NCBI GenBank assembly: GCA_003458705.1
Contig: QRVH01000001.1
Location: forward strand, 1 to 64,000
Length of the DNA stretch: 64,000 bases
Direction: 5' to 3'
DNA from: Eubacterium sp. AF22-9
Lineage (GTDB): Bacteria > Bacillota > Clostridia > Lachnospirales > Lachnospiraceae
In this document: piece after piece, positions 44,480 through 53,698 of the stretch
Position numbering within the stretch: position 1 is the stretch's first letter
Layout: each line of letters opens with the position of its first letter
Position numbers and translations under genes: made by a program
Notes under the pieces: model-generated
Told to the model about the DNA's origin: nothing
Seen by the model: only the letters and a program-made list of their open reading frames with translations
The model's database searches: none

Positions 44480-44901
44480 GAAAAAAGAAGAAATTTAATA
44501 TATCACTTCTGGCATATGTGCTGTGTGTAATTATGATGATTATTATAATCCCATGTATTGCTGATATATCAGGTGATGTATTCAGGGGAAAGGGAAGAAT
44601 GTCGGGCTATGAAGAAGACAGTCTTTATAATGATTTTATAGAGAATAATTATGAAGGGCTTCTTGAAAAGACAGAATATAACACAGGCATAGGCAAAGAT
44701 ATTGATAAAGATACGCAAGATTATTATACATTTGCCAGTGCATATAAGAAAGCTTTTAATTATAAAGTGTATATGAATAATGGGGAGAAGGACAAGGCAG
44801 AACAGGTGATTAAAGATATAGACAGCACACAGTTTAATAATGTGCTGTTTAAGGAAGCACTCGAAGATGTAAAGAGAATATACATAGTTATTGAGCCATA
44901 G
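44476..44901 (+). CDS. Single-helix membrane protein, third of the cassette
   Basis: 141 residues: a basic start (MRKKKKFNIS), one membrane helix at about 11-31, then a soluble helical part outside with YNDFIENNYEGLLEKTEYN and YKVYMNNGEKDKAEQVIKD. It has no zinc ribbon, but the outer part resembles the short helical repeats of the two preceding proteins. The ATG overlaps the previous stop (ATGA). AGGAGG is just upstream. Confidence 0.7.
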   Translation: MRKKKKFNISLLAYVLCVIMMIIIIPCIADISGDVFRGKGRMSGYEEDSLYNDFIENNYEGLLEKTEYNTGIGKDIDKDTQDYYTFASAYKKAFNYKVYMNNGEKDKAEQVIKDIDSTQFNNVLFKEALEDVKRIYIVIEP

Positions 44902-45036
44902 CTTCATGATTTAACGAGAAACAGACCTTCTGTGGACTACCTGATAAGCAGTACTGGCGTTCCATGGCGGAACGAAGAGCAGGATTCGCACATGTGTCAG
45001 AAAGAGTTTCACATATAGGAAAAGAGGATAAAGAAG

Positions 45037-46782
45037 ATGAGTAACACAGAAAAGAATAATATTATGACCGACAGGGTGTCATATTATTTTAAATCTCAGT
45101 GGCATATACTTCTGATAATAACGGTATCCGGTCTTATATACAACCTCGGACTTCTTGCAGGTCCGTGGTTTGAAGGACGAATGACAGGCTGTCTTGTTAA
45201 TATACTTGGTGGAAAATCAACATTTACAGATATGCTTATTCTTGTGTTATGTTATGTAATTGCAATTGCAGTAGTGCAGATATCAAGGTATATCAAGAGA
45301 TTTTATGTAAGAAGATTTGCTAATAATGTTAATAAGAACATGAAAGAGGTTTTGTATAACAGTCTTGTACATAAGAGCAGGTCACAGTTACAGGAAGAAG
45401 GCGCAGGAGATATTCTTACTAAAGCTATCCTGGATGTTGACGACTGTGCTGAAGGGATGAGAAAGTTCACGACTGAGATATTTGATACGGGTGTTGCACT
45501 TGCAGCATATGCAGGAATGCTTCTTTTCTATGACTGGAGACTTGGGCTTATATGTATGATATTCCCGCCTATATCTTATATCATTGCAGAGAAGATGAAG
45601 GCTGTTGTACAAAAGACAGGTGCAGAATATAAGGTGCAGTCAGGAAGACTTAGTGCGGCAACGCTTGACAGAGCAGAAAATGCGGTTACATACCGTGTGT
45701 ATGGCTGCGGACAGGAACGGAAACAGGCTTACGAAGATAATCTTACTGCCTATGAAAAGTCGGCAGTAAGGGCGAATATATGGGGGACAGCATTTCCGCC
45801 GATATACAAGGTTATAGCACTTACCGGGGTTATATTTATATTATATTTCGGAAGCAGGAATGTTCTGGGAACAGGCTGGAAAAACTGGGATATTGCTATT
45901 TTAGCTACATATGTATCATGCTTTGCAAAGCTTTCTAAGAAGTCCTCACATGCAGCAAAGCTGTTTAATGCAGTACATAAGGCACAGGTGTCATGGAAGA
46001 GAATCAAACCATTTATGAAGCATGAGAATTATGAAAATGCTGATAACGGTGTAAAGTGTGACTCACTTGAAGTAAAAGGACTTACATTTGTTTATCCGGG
46101 AGGTTCTGATATATTTGAAAATGTAACATTTGAAGCAGAAAAAGGCAGCATCATCGGTGTTACAGGTTCTGTTGCATGTGGTAAATCAACTCTTGGAAAG
46201 GTGTTTTTATGCGAATATCCATATAAGGGAAGCATTAAGATTTCAGGAAATGAACTTTCAGAACTTGATGGTTCGAAAAAGGCAGGGCTTGCAGCATATC
46301 TGGGACATGATCCGGAACTGTTTAATGATACAATTAGGAATAATATTCTGATGGGTGATGATGAGGATGTGGCTAAGCTTCTTAGGGCAGTGTGTTTTGA
46401 CAAAGAAGTAAATGAGATGGAAAACGGACAGGACACTTATGTTGGGAATACAGGTGTGAGACTGTCAGGAGGACAGGCACAGAGGCTTGCACTGGCAAGA
46501 ACGCTCTGCCATAAGAAACCATTGCTTATATTAGATGACCCATTTTCAGCTCTTGATAAAGAAACAGAAAGAAAGGTATTTGCTAATGTTAAAGAATACA
46601 CTAAGAATTGTATTGTGATTCTTATTTCACACAGATTATATCTGTTTCCAAAGATGGATAAGGTTATATGGATGGAGAACGGAAAAGCCGTAGTCGGTAC
46701 ACATGATGAGATTATGAATAAATGCCCACAGTATGCGGCTCTTTATAACGAACAGAGGGGAGGAGCATCTGATGAAAAATAA
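45037..46782 (+). CDS. ABC exporter half-transporter, permease plus ATPase (degenerate catalytic site)
   Basis: 581 residues: six membrane helices (about 20-310) and a nucleotide-binding domain with Walker A GSVACGKSTLGK, signature LSGGQAQRLALARTL, Walker B LLILDDPFSALD and H-loop LISHRL. The residue after the Walker B Asp is Asp rather than the catalytic Glu, the mark of the degenerate half of heterodimeric exporters. The next gene starts inside its last codons. The cargo is unknown (drug, lipid or peptide). AAAGAGGA lies before the ATG. Confidence 0.9.
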   Translation: MSNTEKNNIMTDRVSYYFKSQWHILLIITVSGLIYNLGLLAGPWFEGRMTGCLVNILGGKSTFTDMLILVLCYVIAIAVVQISRYIKRFYVRRFANNVNKNMKEVLYNSLVHKSRSQLQEEGAGDILTKAILDVDDCAEGMRKFTTEIFDTGVALAAYAGMLLFYDWRLGLICMIFPPISYIIAEKMKAVVQKTGAEYKVQSGRLSAATLDRAENAVTYRVYGCGQERKQAYEDNLTAYEKSAVRANIWGTAFPPIYKVIALTGVIFILYFGSRNVLGTGWKNWDIAILATYVSCFAKLSKKSSHAAKLFNAVHKAQVSWKRIKPFMKHENYENADNGVKCDSLEVKGLTFVYPGGSDIFENVTFEAEKGSIIGVTGSVACGKSTLGKVFLCEYPYKGSIKISGNELSELDGSKKAGLAAYLGHDPELFNDTIRNNILMGDDEDVAKLLRAVCFDKEVNEMENGQDTYVGNTGVRLSGGQAQRLALARTLCHKKPLLILDDPFSALDKETERKVFANVKEYTKNCIVILISHRLYLFPKMDKVIWMENGKAVVGTHDEIMNKCPQYAALYNEQRGGASDEK

Positions 46783-48418
46783 AAGTGTTGGCAGAGTTAT
46801 ATTAAACACAATAAAAGAAAAGTGGCTGCTTACAGCAGGAATTGTAATTACTGTTGCTGGTGCAATTGTGACAGCATTGTTTCCGCCACTTATTCTGGCT
46901 GGGATTATTGATACAGTTACATCAGGTACAATGCCGGCATTGTATATGATTATCATGTATTTCGGATTTCTTCTTATAACAGGTCTTATGGAGAGTGCAA
47001 GAGAGACTTTTCTAACAGTATTCGGACAGAAGATTACACATTCATTAAGAAGTGCGTTGATGGATAAGTACAGCTGTCTTACAACAGGTGGTCTTACAAG
47101 TCAGGAACCGGGAACTGTTGTTTCAAGATTCGTTGGTGATGCTGATACAGTTGAGAATCTGTTTACATTAGGAATTATCAGTATGTTTGCTGATGCCTGT
47201 AAGATAATAAGTATAGTTGCTGTTATATGGTTTAAGAATAAGGGACTTGCCATTGTGCTTCTCGTTATTCTTCCTTTCCTGTTCATATTCACAAGAACTA
47301 TTCAGAAAAATATGCTGGAAGCACAGATTGAGAACAGAAGGGCTGTCGGAAGGGCATCAGGACACGTTCCGGAAACTCTTCATAATATAAGAACAATACA
47401 TACTCTTGGCAAAGAAAATTATATGGCACAAAGATATGATGAATATATATGCGAAAGCTACGCAGCAATTGAAAAAAATAATTTTTATGATGCTGTATAT
47501 TCACCGGTAATCCTTATTCTCAATGCTATTGTTGTTGCTGTGGTAATGCTTTTTTCGGCATCAGGTAACCAGACAGTGCTTACATTTTTTGGCATGTCAG
47601 CAGGTACAGCAGTTGCGGTAATTAATTATATTTCACAGATATTTGCTCCTGTTGAGAATCTTGGCATGGAGATTCAGACTATACAGTCAGCAATAGCAGG
47701 AGTACACAGAATTAATGAATTTTTTGAGCTGGATGAATTCTCAGTTAAAAAGGATTCATTCATCACAGAGGATACTGCGATGGAAGCTGACACTGATGTG
47801 CTTGTTGACTTCAATAATGTAACATTCGCTTATAATGATAAAAATGTTGTGGAGAACTTAAGCTTTAGTATTAAAAAAGGCGAGCAGGTTACTCTGTCGG
47901 GAAGAACAGGTGCAGGAAAGAGTACAATATTTAAACTCCTTCTTGGACTTTACGAGCCGGATAATGGAAGCGTATTGATTGCAGGTCAGAAGGTTACAGC
48001 TATTCCGGATAGTGAAAAGAGAAAGATATATGGATATGTTGAGCAGACTTTCCATATGGTTCCAGGAACTGTCAAAGACCAGATAACACTGTATGATGTA
48101 TCAATTACTGATGAAGATGTAATTGAAGCAGCTAAGGCAGCAGGTATTCATGATGCAATTATGGAACTTGAGAACGGCTATGATACTATATGCAAGCCAG
48201 AAGATTTCTCACAGGGACAGTGGCAGTTATTGTCAATTGCAAGGGCTGCAGCAGCAAAGCCTGAACTGCTTCTGTTAGATGAGATAACAGCTAATCTGGA
48301 TGCTGATACTGAGAAAAATGTGCTTGATGCATTAAACAGGGTAAGTGAGAACAGGACTGTTATATCAATATCCCACAGAACTAATGCGAGAACCGGAAGA
48401 ATTATAGAAATTGCCTGA
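46772..48418 (+). CDS. ABC exporter half-transporter, permease plus ATPase (catalytic half)
   Basis: 548 residues: membrane domain of six helices and a nucleotide-binding domain with Walker A SGRTGAGKSTIFK, signature FSQGQWQLLSIARA, Walker B LLLLDEITANLD with the catalytic Glu, and H-loop SISHRT. Together with the previous protein it should form a heterodimeric exporter with one active site. ATG 46772 follows GGGAGGAGC and overlaps the upstream gene by 11 bases. No clear terminator follows. Confidence 0.9.
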   Translation: MKNKSVGRVILNTIKEKWLLTAGIVITVAGAIVTALFPPLILAGIIDTVTSGTMPALYMIIMYFGFLLITGLMESARETFLTVFGQKITHSLRSALMDKYSCLTTGGLTSQEPGTVVSRFVGDADTVENLFTLGIISMFADACKIISIVAVIWFKNKGLAIVLLVILPFLFIFTRTIQKNMLEAQIENRRAVGRASGHVPETLHNIRTIHTLGKENYMAQRYDEYICESYAAIEKNNFYDAVYSPVILILNAIVVAVVMLFSASGNQTVLTFFGMSAGTAVAVINYISQIFAPVENLGMEIQTIQSAIAGVHRINEFFELDEFSVKKDSFITEDTAMEADTDVLVDFNNVTFAYNDKNVVENLSFSIKKGEQVTLSGRTGAGKSTIFKLLLGLYEPDNGSVLIAGQKVTAIPDSEKRKIYGYVEQTFHMVPGTVKDQITLYDVSITDEDVIEAAKAAGIHDAIMELENGYDTICKPEDFSQGQWQLLSIARAAAAKPELLLLDEITANLDADTEKNVLDALNRVSENRTVISISHRTNARTGRIIEIA

Positions 48419-48505
48419 TTTTGTAAGGTATTTTAACTAGCTTATTTTACAGTAAAGAAGTATAATACTCATGCATAAAATGTTCTAAAGAGGAAGCTGG
48501 TAAGA

Positions 48506-49792
48506 ATGATGAAAAAAGCATGGTATAAATACTTAATTATTGGTTCAGTTGTTTTTCTGGCAATTGTTGCCATTATATTTGTTATTGATAAAAAAAATAA
48601 AACAAGAATAACAAATTCTGACAAAAATCTACAGGTGTCAGGTGATAATATACAGAAAGCAGATAGTAAGGCGCCGGTTATTACTCTTATTGGAAGTCCG
48701 GAAATAACTATTGAGGCTGGAACAGACTATGAGGATTCAGGATGCATGGCTGTTGATGAGGCTGATGGTGACATTTCTGAAAAAGTGACAAAAGACAAAC
48801 TTGTGGATTCTGATGTTACAGGAGATGTGAAAATTATATATTCGGTTAAGAATTCAGCAGGCATAGAAGTGCATACGGAAAGAATTGTTCATGTTGTTGA
48901 TACAACTGCACCGGATATTAATCTCATTGATGGAACTACATATTATATTAAAAATGGAACGCAATATTGTGAGCCTGGTTATGAGGCAGAGGATTCCTGT
49001 GACGGTAATCTGACTTCTAAGGTAAAGGTATCAGGAAATGTAGATACACAGACAGACGGCAAATATACTCTGACATATGAAGTAGAAGATGCAGCAGGTA
49101 ATAAGACAAGTGTAGAAAGATGCGTAAGGGTTTATTCACCAATGCCTGATAATACAGTCAATCCGGGTAATAAAGTGGTGTATCTGACATTTGATGATGG
49201 ACCGGGAAAGTACACCCAGAGACTGCTTGATGTGTTAGACAAATATAATGTCAAAGCCACATTTTTTGTCACAAATGGAAAGCCGGCATATCAGAACCTT
49301 ATAGGAAAAGAGGCTGCTGATGGACATACAGTTGCAATTCATTCAGCATCACATGAATATTCAAAAATATATCAGAGTCTGGATGCATATTTCGAAGATT
49401 TTGATGAAATGAACGACATCATACAGCAGCAGACAGGAGAAAAAACAGATTTGTTAAGATTTCCGGGAGGTTCGTCTAATACAGTGAGTGCCACTTACTG
49501 TTATGGAATTATGAGCCAGCTTGTATGTGCTGTTGAAGCTAAAGGTTTAAGGTATTGTGACTGGAATGTATCAAGTGGTGATGCAGGTGAAGTAAACAGT
49601 TCTTCACAGGTCGTAAATAATGTAATTAATGGAATAAAGGCTAATAATGTATCAGTTGTCCTCCAGCACGACACAAGGGAATTCAGTGTTGATGCTGTTG
49701 AAGAAATTATACAGTGGGGACTTAGCGAGGGATATACATTTTTACCGATTACAGATACTACACCTATGTCGCATCACAAAGTTAATAATTGA
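48506..49792 (+). CDS. Membrane-anchored polysaccharide deacetylase with two Ig-like (DUF5011-type) domains
   Basis: 428 residues. An N-terminal membrane anchor at about 9-27 is followed by two Ig-like DUF5011-type repeats (about 55-205; each with D-x-E-D and VDTTAPDINLIDG-type starts). The C-terminal NodB deacetylase domain shows YLTFDDGPGKYTQ (catalytic Asp and metal Asp), IHSASHEY (metal His pair), LLRFPGGSSNT and VVLQHD. Such enzymes remove acetyl groups from peptidoglycan or chitin-like oligomers at the cell surface, which often gives lysozyme resistance. The substrate is inferred only from the family. Confidence 0.88.
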   Translation: MMKKAWYKYLIIGSVVFLAIVAIIFVIDKKNKTRITNSDKNLQVSGDNIQKADSKAPVITLIGSPEITIEAGTDYEDSGCMAVDEADGDISEKVTKDKLVDSDVTGDVKIIYSVKNSAGIEVHTERIVHVVDTTAPDINLIDGTTYYIKNGTQYCEPGYEAEDSCDGNLTSKVKVSGNVDTQTDGKYTLTYEVEDAAGNKTSVERCVRVYSPMPDNTVNPGNKVVYLTFDDGPGKYTQRLLDVLDKYNVKATFFVTNGKPAYQNLIGKEAADGHTVAIHSASHEYSKIYQSLDAYFEDFDEMNDIIQQQTGEKTDLLRFPGGSSNTVSATYCYGIMSQLVCAVEAKGLRYCDWNVSSGDAGEVNSSSQVVNNVINGIKANNVSVVLQHDTREFSVDAVEEIIQWGLSEGYTFLPITDTTPMSHHKVNN

Positions 49793-49880
49793 TGAATTTT
49801 AGATGGTAGATTTATATTGTTTTATATGATATAATTTTAATAAGTTTAAGAACGTGTAATACAAAGGGGTGTGTAAGCAT

Positions 49881-51179
49881 ATGGGAGGCTGTTATCTTGG
49901 GATGGCAGGGCATGATGTATTTAATGAAAAAGTTACGGAGATTATACACAGTAATGAACACAGAATAGTACTATTAGCACTTGACATCAGTAATTTCAAA
50001 TATATCAATGATTTTTATGGCATGGATGAAGGCGATAAGGTTATGCAGGATATAGCAGACTTTTATTTTGTTAATGAGCCTTTATGCCTGGCATCTCATG
50101 GAATAGGATTCGATCAGTTCAGGGGTGCATATAAAGTAGATGGAATGACGCATGAAGATGTAGTTGATTATATTTCCAGAAAGAATGAGACATTTGAGGC
50201 AGAATTATCTGCAAGATATCCTTTAGTATACCAGCATGTATATGTGGGACTTTATTTTTATGATGATCCGGCCTTAGATGTCAGAATGGCAGTTGACAGG
50301 GCTAATCTTGCTAAAAAGTCAACTAAGGGAAGATTTGATATTCATTGTTGCATTTATTCAGAAGATAACTGCAATGAATATCTTGAACATATGGATATGT
50401 CGAATGAATTCGTGCGTGCATGTGAGGAAGACCGGATAGAAATATTTCTCCAGCCTAAGATTTCTGTATCAGAGGGAAAAGCTGTTGGTGCGGAAGCACT
50501 TGTAAGAATGAGGAACAGAGATGGTGAGCTTATACCGCCAGTGAGATTTGTTCCGGTACTTGAGCATACGGGAATGATAGGAAAGCTTGATGATATTATG
50601 CTTGATAAGACATTTGTATTTCAGCGTGAATGTATTGATAAAGGCATAAAGCCGGTGCCTGTATCGGTTAATATATCAAGACAGAGGTTTACAAGTGAGG
50701 GACTGCTTAATTATGTGGTTGGACTTCAGAAAAAGTATGATATAGATTCATCGCTTGTAGAACTTGAAATATTGGAGACTACTTTTATTGATGCTCTGGA
50801 TACAATGATAAATGTTATCAATGCATTAAGAGAAAAAGGATTCCGAATCAATGTTGATGATTTCGGTTCTGGATACTCATCTCTTAACCAGATTGCAAAT
50901 ATCCCTGCTGATATAATCAAGTTTGACAGGGTATTTGCGAGCCGGTCACTGAAGAATGATAAGGGCAGACAGGTTATTAAATCATTGATTGAAATGCTTA
51001 AAATGGTAAATTATGATCTTGTTTTTGAAGGCATAGAGACAAAGGAAGAACTTGATGCAGTTGTATCTTACGGATGTGATGTCATTCAGGGTTTTTACTT
51101 TGATAAACCGCTTTCAGCAAAGGAGTTTATAAAGAAATACTATATGGGCGGCAGGGAGGCTACCTATGGGACACAATAA
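49881..51179 (+). CDS. Cyclic-di-GMP phosphodiesterase with degenerate GGDEF and EAL domains
   Basis: About 432 residues. Residues 1-165 are a GGDEF-like domain whose signature is changed to GFDQF, so no synthase activity is expected. Residues 175-425 are an EAL domain that keeps the main catalytic residues: GAEALVRM, VSVNISRQRF, LEILETTF, INVDDFGSGYSSLN, IIKFDR, FEGIET and QGFYFDKPL. Active hydrolysis of c-di-GMP to pGpG is expected. The ATG at 49881 is preferred (AAAGGGG 11 bases upstream). It overlaps the HD-GYP gene by 14 bases. Confidence 0.88.
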   Translation: MGGCYLGMAGHDVFNEKVTEIIHSNEHRIVLLALDISNFKYINDFYGMDEGDKVMQDIADFYFVNEPLCLASHGIGFDQFRGAYKVDGMTHEDVVDYISRKNETFEAELSARYPLVYQHVYVGLYFYDDPALDVRMAVDRANLAKKSTKGRFDIHCCIYSEDNCNEYLEHMDMSNEFVRACEEDRIEIFLQPKISVSEGKAVGAEALVRMRNRDGELIPPVRFVPVLEHTGMIGKLDDIMLDKTFVFQRECIDKGIKPVPVSVNISRQRFTSEGLLNYVVGLQKKYDIDSSLVELEILETTFIDALDTMINVINALREKGFRINVDDFGSGYSSLNQIANIPADIIKFDRVFASRSLKNDKGRQVIKSLIEMLKMVNYDLVFEGIETKEELDAVVSYGCDVIQGFYFDKPLSAKEFIKKYYMGGREATYGTQ

Positions 51180-51804
51180 TATTAACGATGAAGAATTACT
51201 GGAATATATTGTTAAGGATTTTAAAAGCGGTATACAGCATGGAATTCTTGTGGCAAATCTTACATATGAGCTTGCTAAAAGAATGGAACTTAGTGAGAGC
51301 GAATGTTATGAATTAAAAATAGCAGGAATGCTTCATGATATTGGAAAACTTAAATTATCAGAATACTTATATGGCAGAAATTCGGGTGAATTATCAGTCG
51401 AAGAGATGAAATATATGAGAATGCACTCTAAAATCAGCTTTGATGTATTGAAAAATTATGATTATTCAGATAATATAATGAAAGTTGTTCTCTATCACCA
51501 TGAGTGTTTCGATGGAAGTGGTTATCCTGATAATCTTAAAGGAACAGATATTCCACTGGGTGCAAGAATTCTTAAGGTGACAGATGAATTTGCTGCGCTG
51601 ATATCTGACCGGCCGTATAGGAAAGCATTTGACATTGATACGGCTGTGAATATTCTTATTGAAGAGATTAGGAATCTTGATATGAGAGTATTTATTGAGT
51701 TTCAGCGAATGATTCACGAGGAAGAAACATTTGAGATAATAAGAAATAGTAAGGTAGACTTAGAAAATCTTAGTCTTAAAGATATTCTATCCTTCGCAGA
51801 TTAG
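51166..51804 (+). CDS. HD-GYP domain phosphodiesterase
   Basis: 212 residues: a lone HD-GYP domain with KIAGMLHDIGKLKLSEYL (HD), MRMHSKISFDVLK, YHHECFDGSGYP (GYP motif) and RILKVTDEFAALISDRPYR. Family members cleave c-di-GMP or related dinucleotides at a multi-metal site. It starts within the last codons of the EAL gene, so two unrelated phosphodiesterase folds are made together. GGGAGG lies upstream. Confidence 0.9.
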   Translation: MGHNNINDEELLEYIVKDFKSGIQHGILVANLTYELAKRMELSESECYELKIAGMLHDIGKLKLSEYLYGRNSGELSVEEMKYMRMHSKISFDVLKNYDYSDNIMKVVLYHHECFDGSGYPDNLKGTDIPLGARILKVTDEFAALISDRPYRKAFDIDTAVNILIEEIRNLDMRVFIEFQRMIHEEETFEIIRNSKVDLENLSLKDILSFAD

Positions 51805-51834
51805 TATTTAATTACAGGAAAGAGGTAAAGTAAG

Positions 51835-53631
51835 ATGGCAGAGTCAATGGTTGGCTTAAAGAGATCGCACAGATGTACAGAGGTTTCATCGGCTGATATT
51901 GGTAAGAAGGTTACTGTAATGGGGTGGGTTGCCAAGAGAAGAAATCTTGGTTCACTTATTTTTGTTGATTTAAGAGATAGAAGTGGAATTCTACAGATTC
52001 TTTTTGATGAAAATATAATTGGCAAGGAAGGCTTCGACAAGGCATATACACTTCGTAATGAATTCGTAATCGCTGTTGAGGGTGAAGTTATTAAGAGAAG
52101 CGGTGCTGTTAATGAGAATTTAAAGACAGGTGACATTGAGATTGCTGCTAAGACATTAAGAATTCTTTCAGAGTCAGAGACACCTCCATTCCCAATAGAG
52201 GAAAATATCCAGACTAAGGAAGATATCAGACTTAAGTACAGATGTCTTGATCTTAGAAGACCTGATATCCAGTCTAATATTATTATGAGAAGCAAGGTTG
52301 CAACTCTTACAAGAGCATTTCTTGCAAATGAAGGCTTTTTAGAGATTGAAACACCTATGCTTACTAAGTCTACACCAGAGGGAGCAAGAGATTATCTTGT
52401 GCCAAGCCGTATTCATCCAGGTAAGTTCTATGCACTTCCACAGTCACCACAGCTCTTTAAGCAGATGCTTATGTGTTCTGGCTATGACAGATATATGCAG
52501 ATTGCAAGATGCTTCAGAGATGAGGATTTAAGAGCAGACAGACAGCCTGAATTCACACAAATTGATATGGAATTATCATTTGTCGATGTTGATGATGTAA
52601 TTGATGTTAATGAAAGACTTCTTGCATATCTTTTTAAAGAAGTTCTTGATGTTGATGTAAAGCTTCCAATCCAGAGAATGACATGGCAGGAAGCTATGGA
52701 CAGATTTGGTTCTGATAAGCCTGATTTAAGATTTGGTATGGAATTACAGAATGTATCAGATATCGTAAAGGACTGCGGCTTCGGAGTATTCACAGGAGCA
52801 CTTGAGAATGGCGGTTCTGTAAGAGGAATCAACGCAAAGGGACAGGGAAGCATGCCTCGTAAGAAGATTGATGCACTTGTTGATTTTGCTAAGGGATATG
52901 GTGCAAAAGGTCTTGCTTATATTGCAATTCACGAAGATGGTTCATATAAGTCATCATTTGCAAAGTTTATGACAGAGGATCAGATGAATGCCCTTGTTAA
53001 GGCTATGGACGGTGAAGCAGGAGATCTTCTCTTATTCGCTGCTGATAGAAATAAGATAGTATGGAATGTTCTTGGCGCATTAAGAGTTGAACTTGCAGGC
53101 CAGATGGGTCTTCTTGATAAGTCTGATTATAAGTTCTTATGGGTAACAGAGTTCCCACAGTTTGAATGGTCTGATGAAGAAGAAAGATTCGTTGCAATGC
53201 ATCATCCATTTACAATGCCTATGGATGAAGATCTTGACATGCTTGAGACTAACCCTGGTGCAGTTCGTGCAAAGGCTTATGATATTGTTCTTAACGGAAC
53301 AGAAATCGGTGGTGGTTCAGTAAGAATCCATCAGGCTGATGTTCAGAGCAGAATGTTCAAGGCACTTGGACTTACAGATGAGGTCGCTAATGAAAAGTTT
53401 GGATTCCTTCTTGATGCATTTAAGTATGGTGTACCACCACACGCAGGACTTGCATATGGTCTTGACAGACTTGTAATGCTTATGGCTAAGAGAGATTCAA
53501 TCAGAGATGTCATTGCTTTCCCTAAGGTAAAGGACGCATCTTGTCTCCTTACTAATGCTCCTGATGTTGTAGATGCTAAACAGCTTGATGAACTTTCAAT
53601 TAAGATTGAAGAAGAGAAAACTGAAGAGTAA
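51835..53631 (+). CDS. aspS: Aspartate--tRNA ligase
   Basis: 598 residues, bacterial-type class II synthetase with an N-terminal OB-fold (KVTVMGWVAKRRNLGSLIFV), motif 2 region (MQIARCFRDEDLRADRQPEF), the bacterial GAD insertion and motif 3 (AGLAYGLDRLVMLMAKRDSI). The adjacent QSPQLFKQMLM is typical. Whether it also charges tRNA-Asn is not decided by the sequence I can read. AAAGAGGT precedes the ATG. A terminator follows. Confidence 0.96.
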   Translation: MAESMVGLKRSHRCTEVSSADIGKKVTVMGWVAKRRNLGSLIFVDLRDRSGILQILFDENIIGKEGFDKAYTLRNEFVIAVEGEVIKRSGAVNENLKTGDIEIAAKTLRILSESETPPFPIEENIQTKEDIRLKYRCLDLRRPDIQSNIIMRSKVATLTRAFLANEGFLEIETPMLTKSTPEGARDYLVPSRIHPGKFYALPQSPQLFKQMLMCSGYDRYMQIARCFRDEDLRADRQPEFTQIDMELSFVDVDDVIDVNERLLAYLFKEVLDVDVKLPIQRMTWQEAMDRFGSDKPDLRFGMELQNVSDIVKDCGFGVFTGALENGGSVRGINAKGQGSMPRKKIDALVDFAKGYGAKGLAYIAIHEDGSYKSSFAKFMTEDQMNALVKAMDGEAGDLLLFAADRNKIVWNVLGALRVELAGQMGLLDKSDYKFLWVTEFPQFEWSDEEERFVAMHHPFTMPMDEDLDMLETNPGAVRAKAYDIVLNGTEIGGGSVRIHQADVQSRMFKALGLTDEVANEKFGFLLDAFKYGVPPHAGLAYGLDRLVMLMAKRDSIRDVIAFPKVKDASCLLTNAPDVVDAKQLDELSIKIEEEKTEE

Positions 53632-53640
53632 AATATAATA

Positions 53641-53680
53641 AATGCCCTGCACTGATTTGAAAGTGTGGGGCATTATTTAT
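53641..53680. terminator. Bidirectional terminator after aspS
   Basis: AATGCCCTGCAC and GTGTGGGGCATT arms, then ATTTAT, between convergent genes. Confidence 0.8.
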
Positions 53681-53698
53681 ATAATATTTATAAAAATG

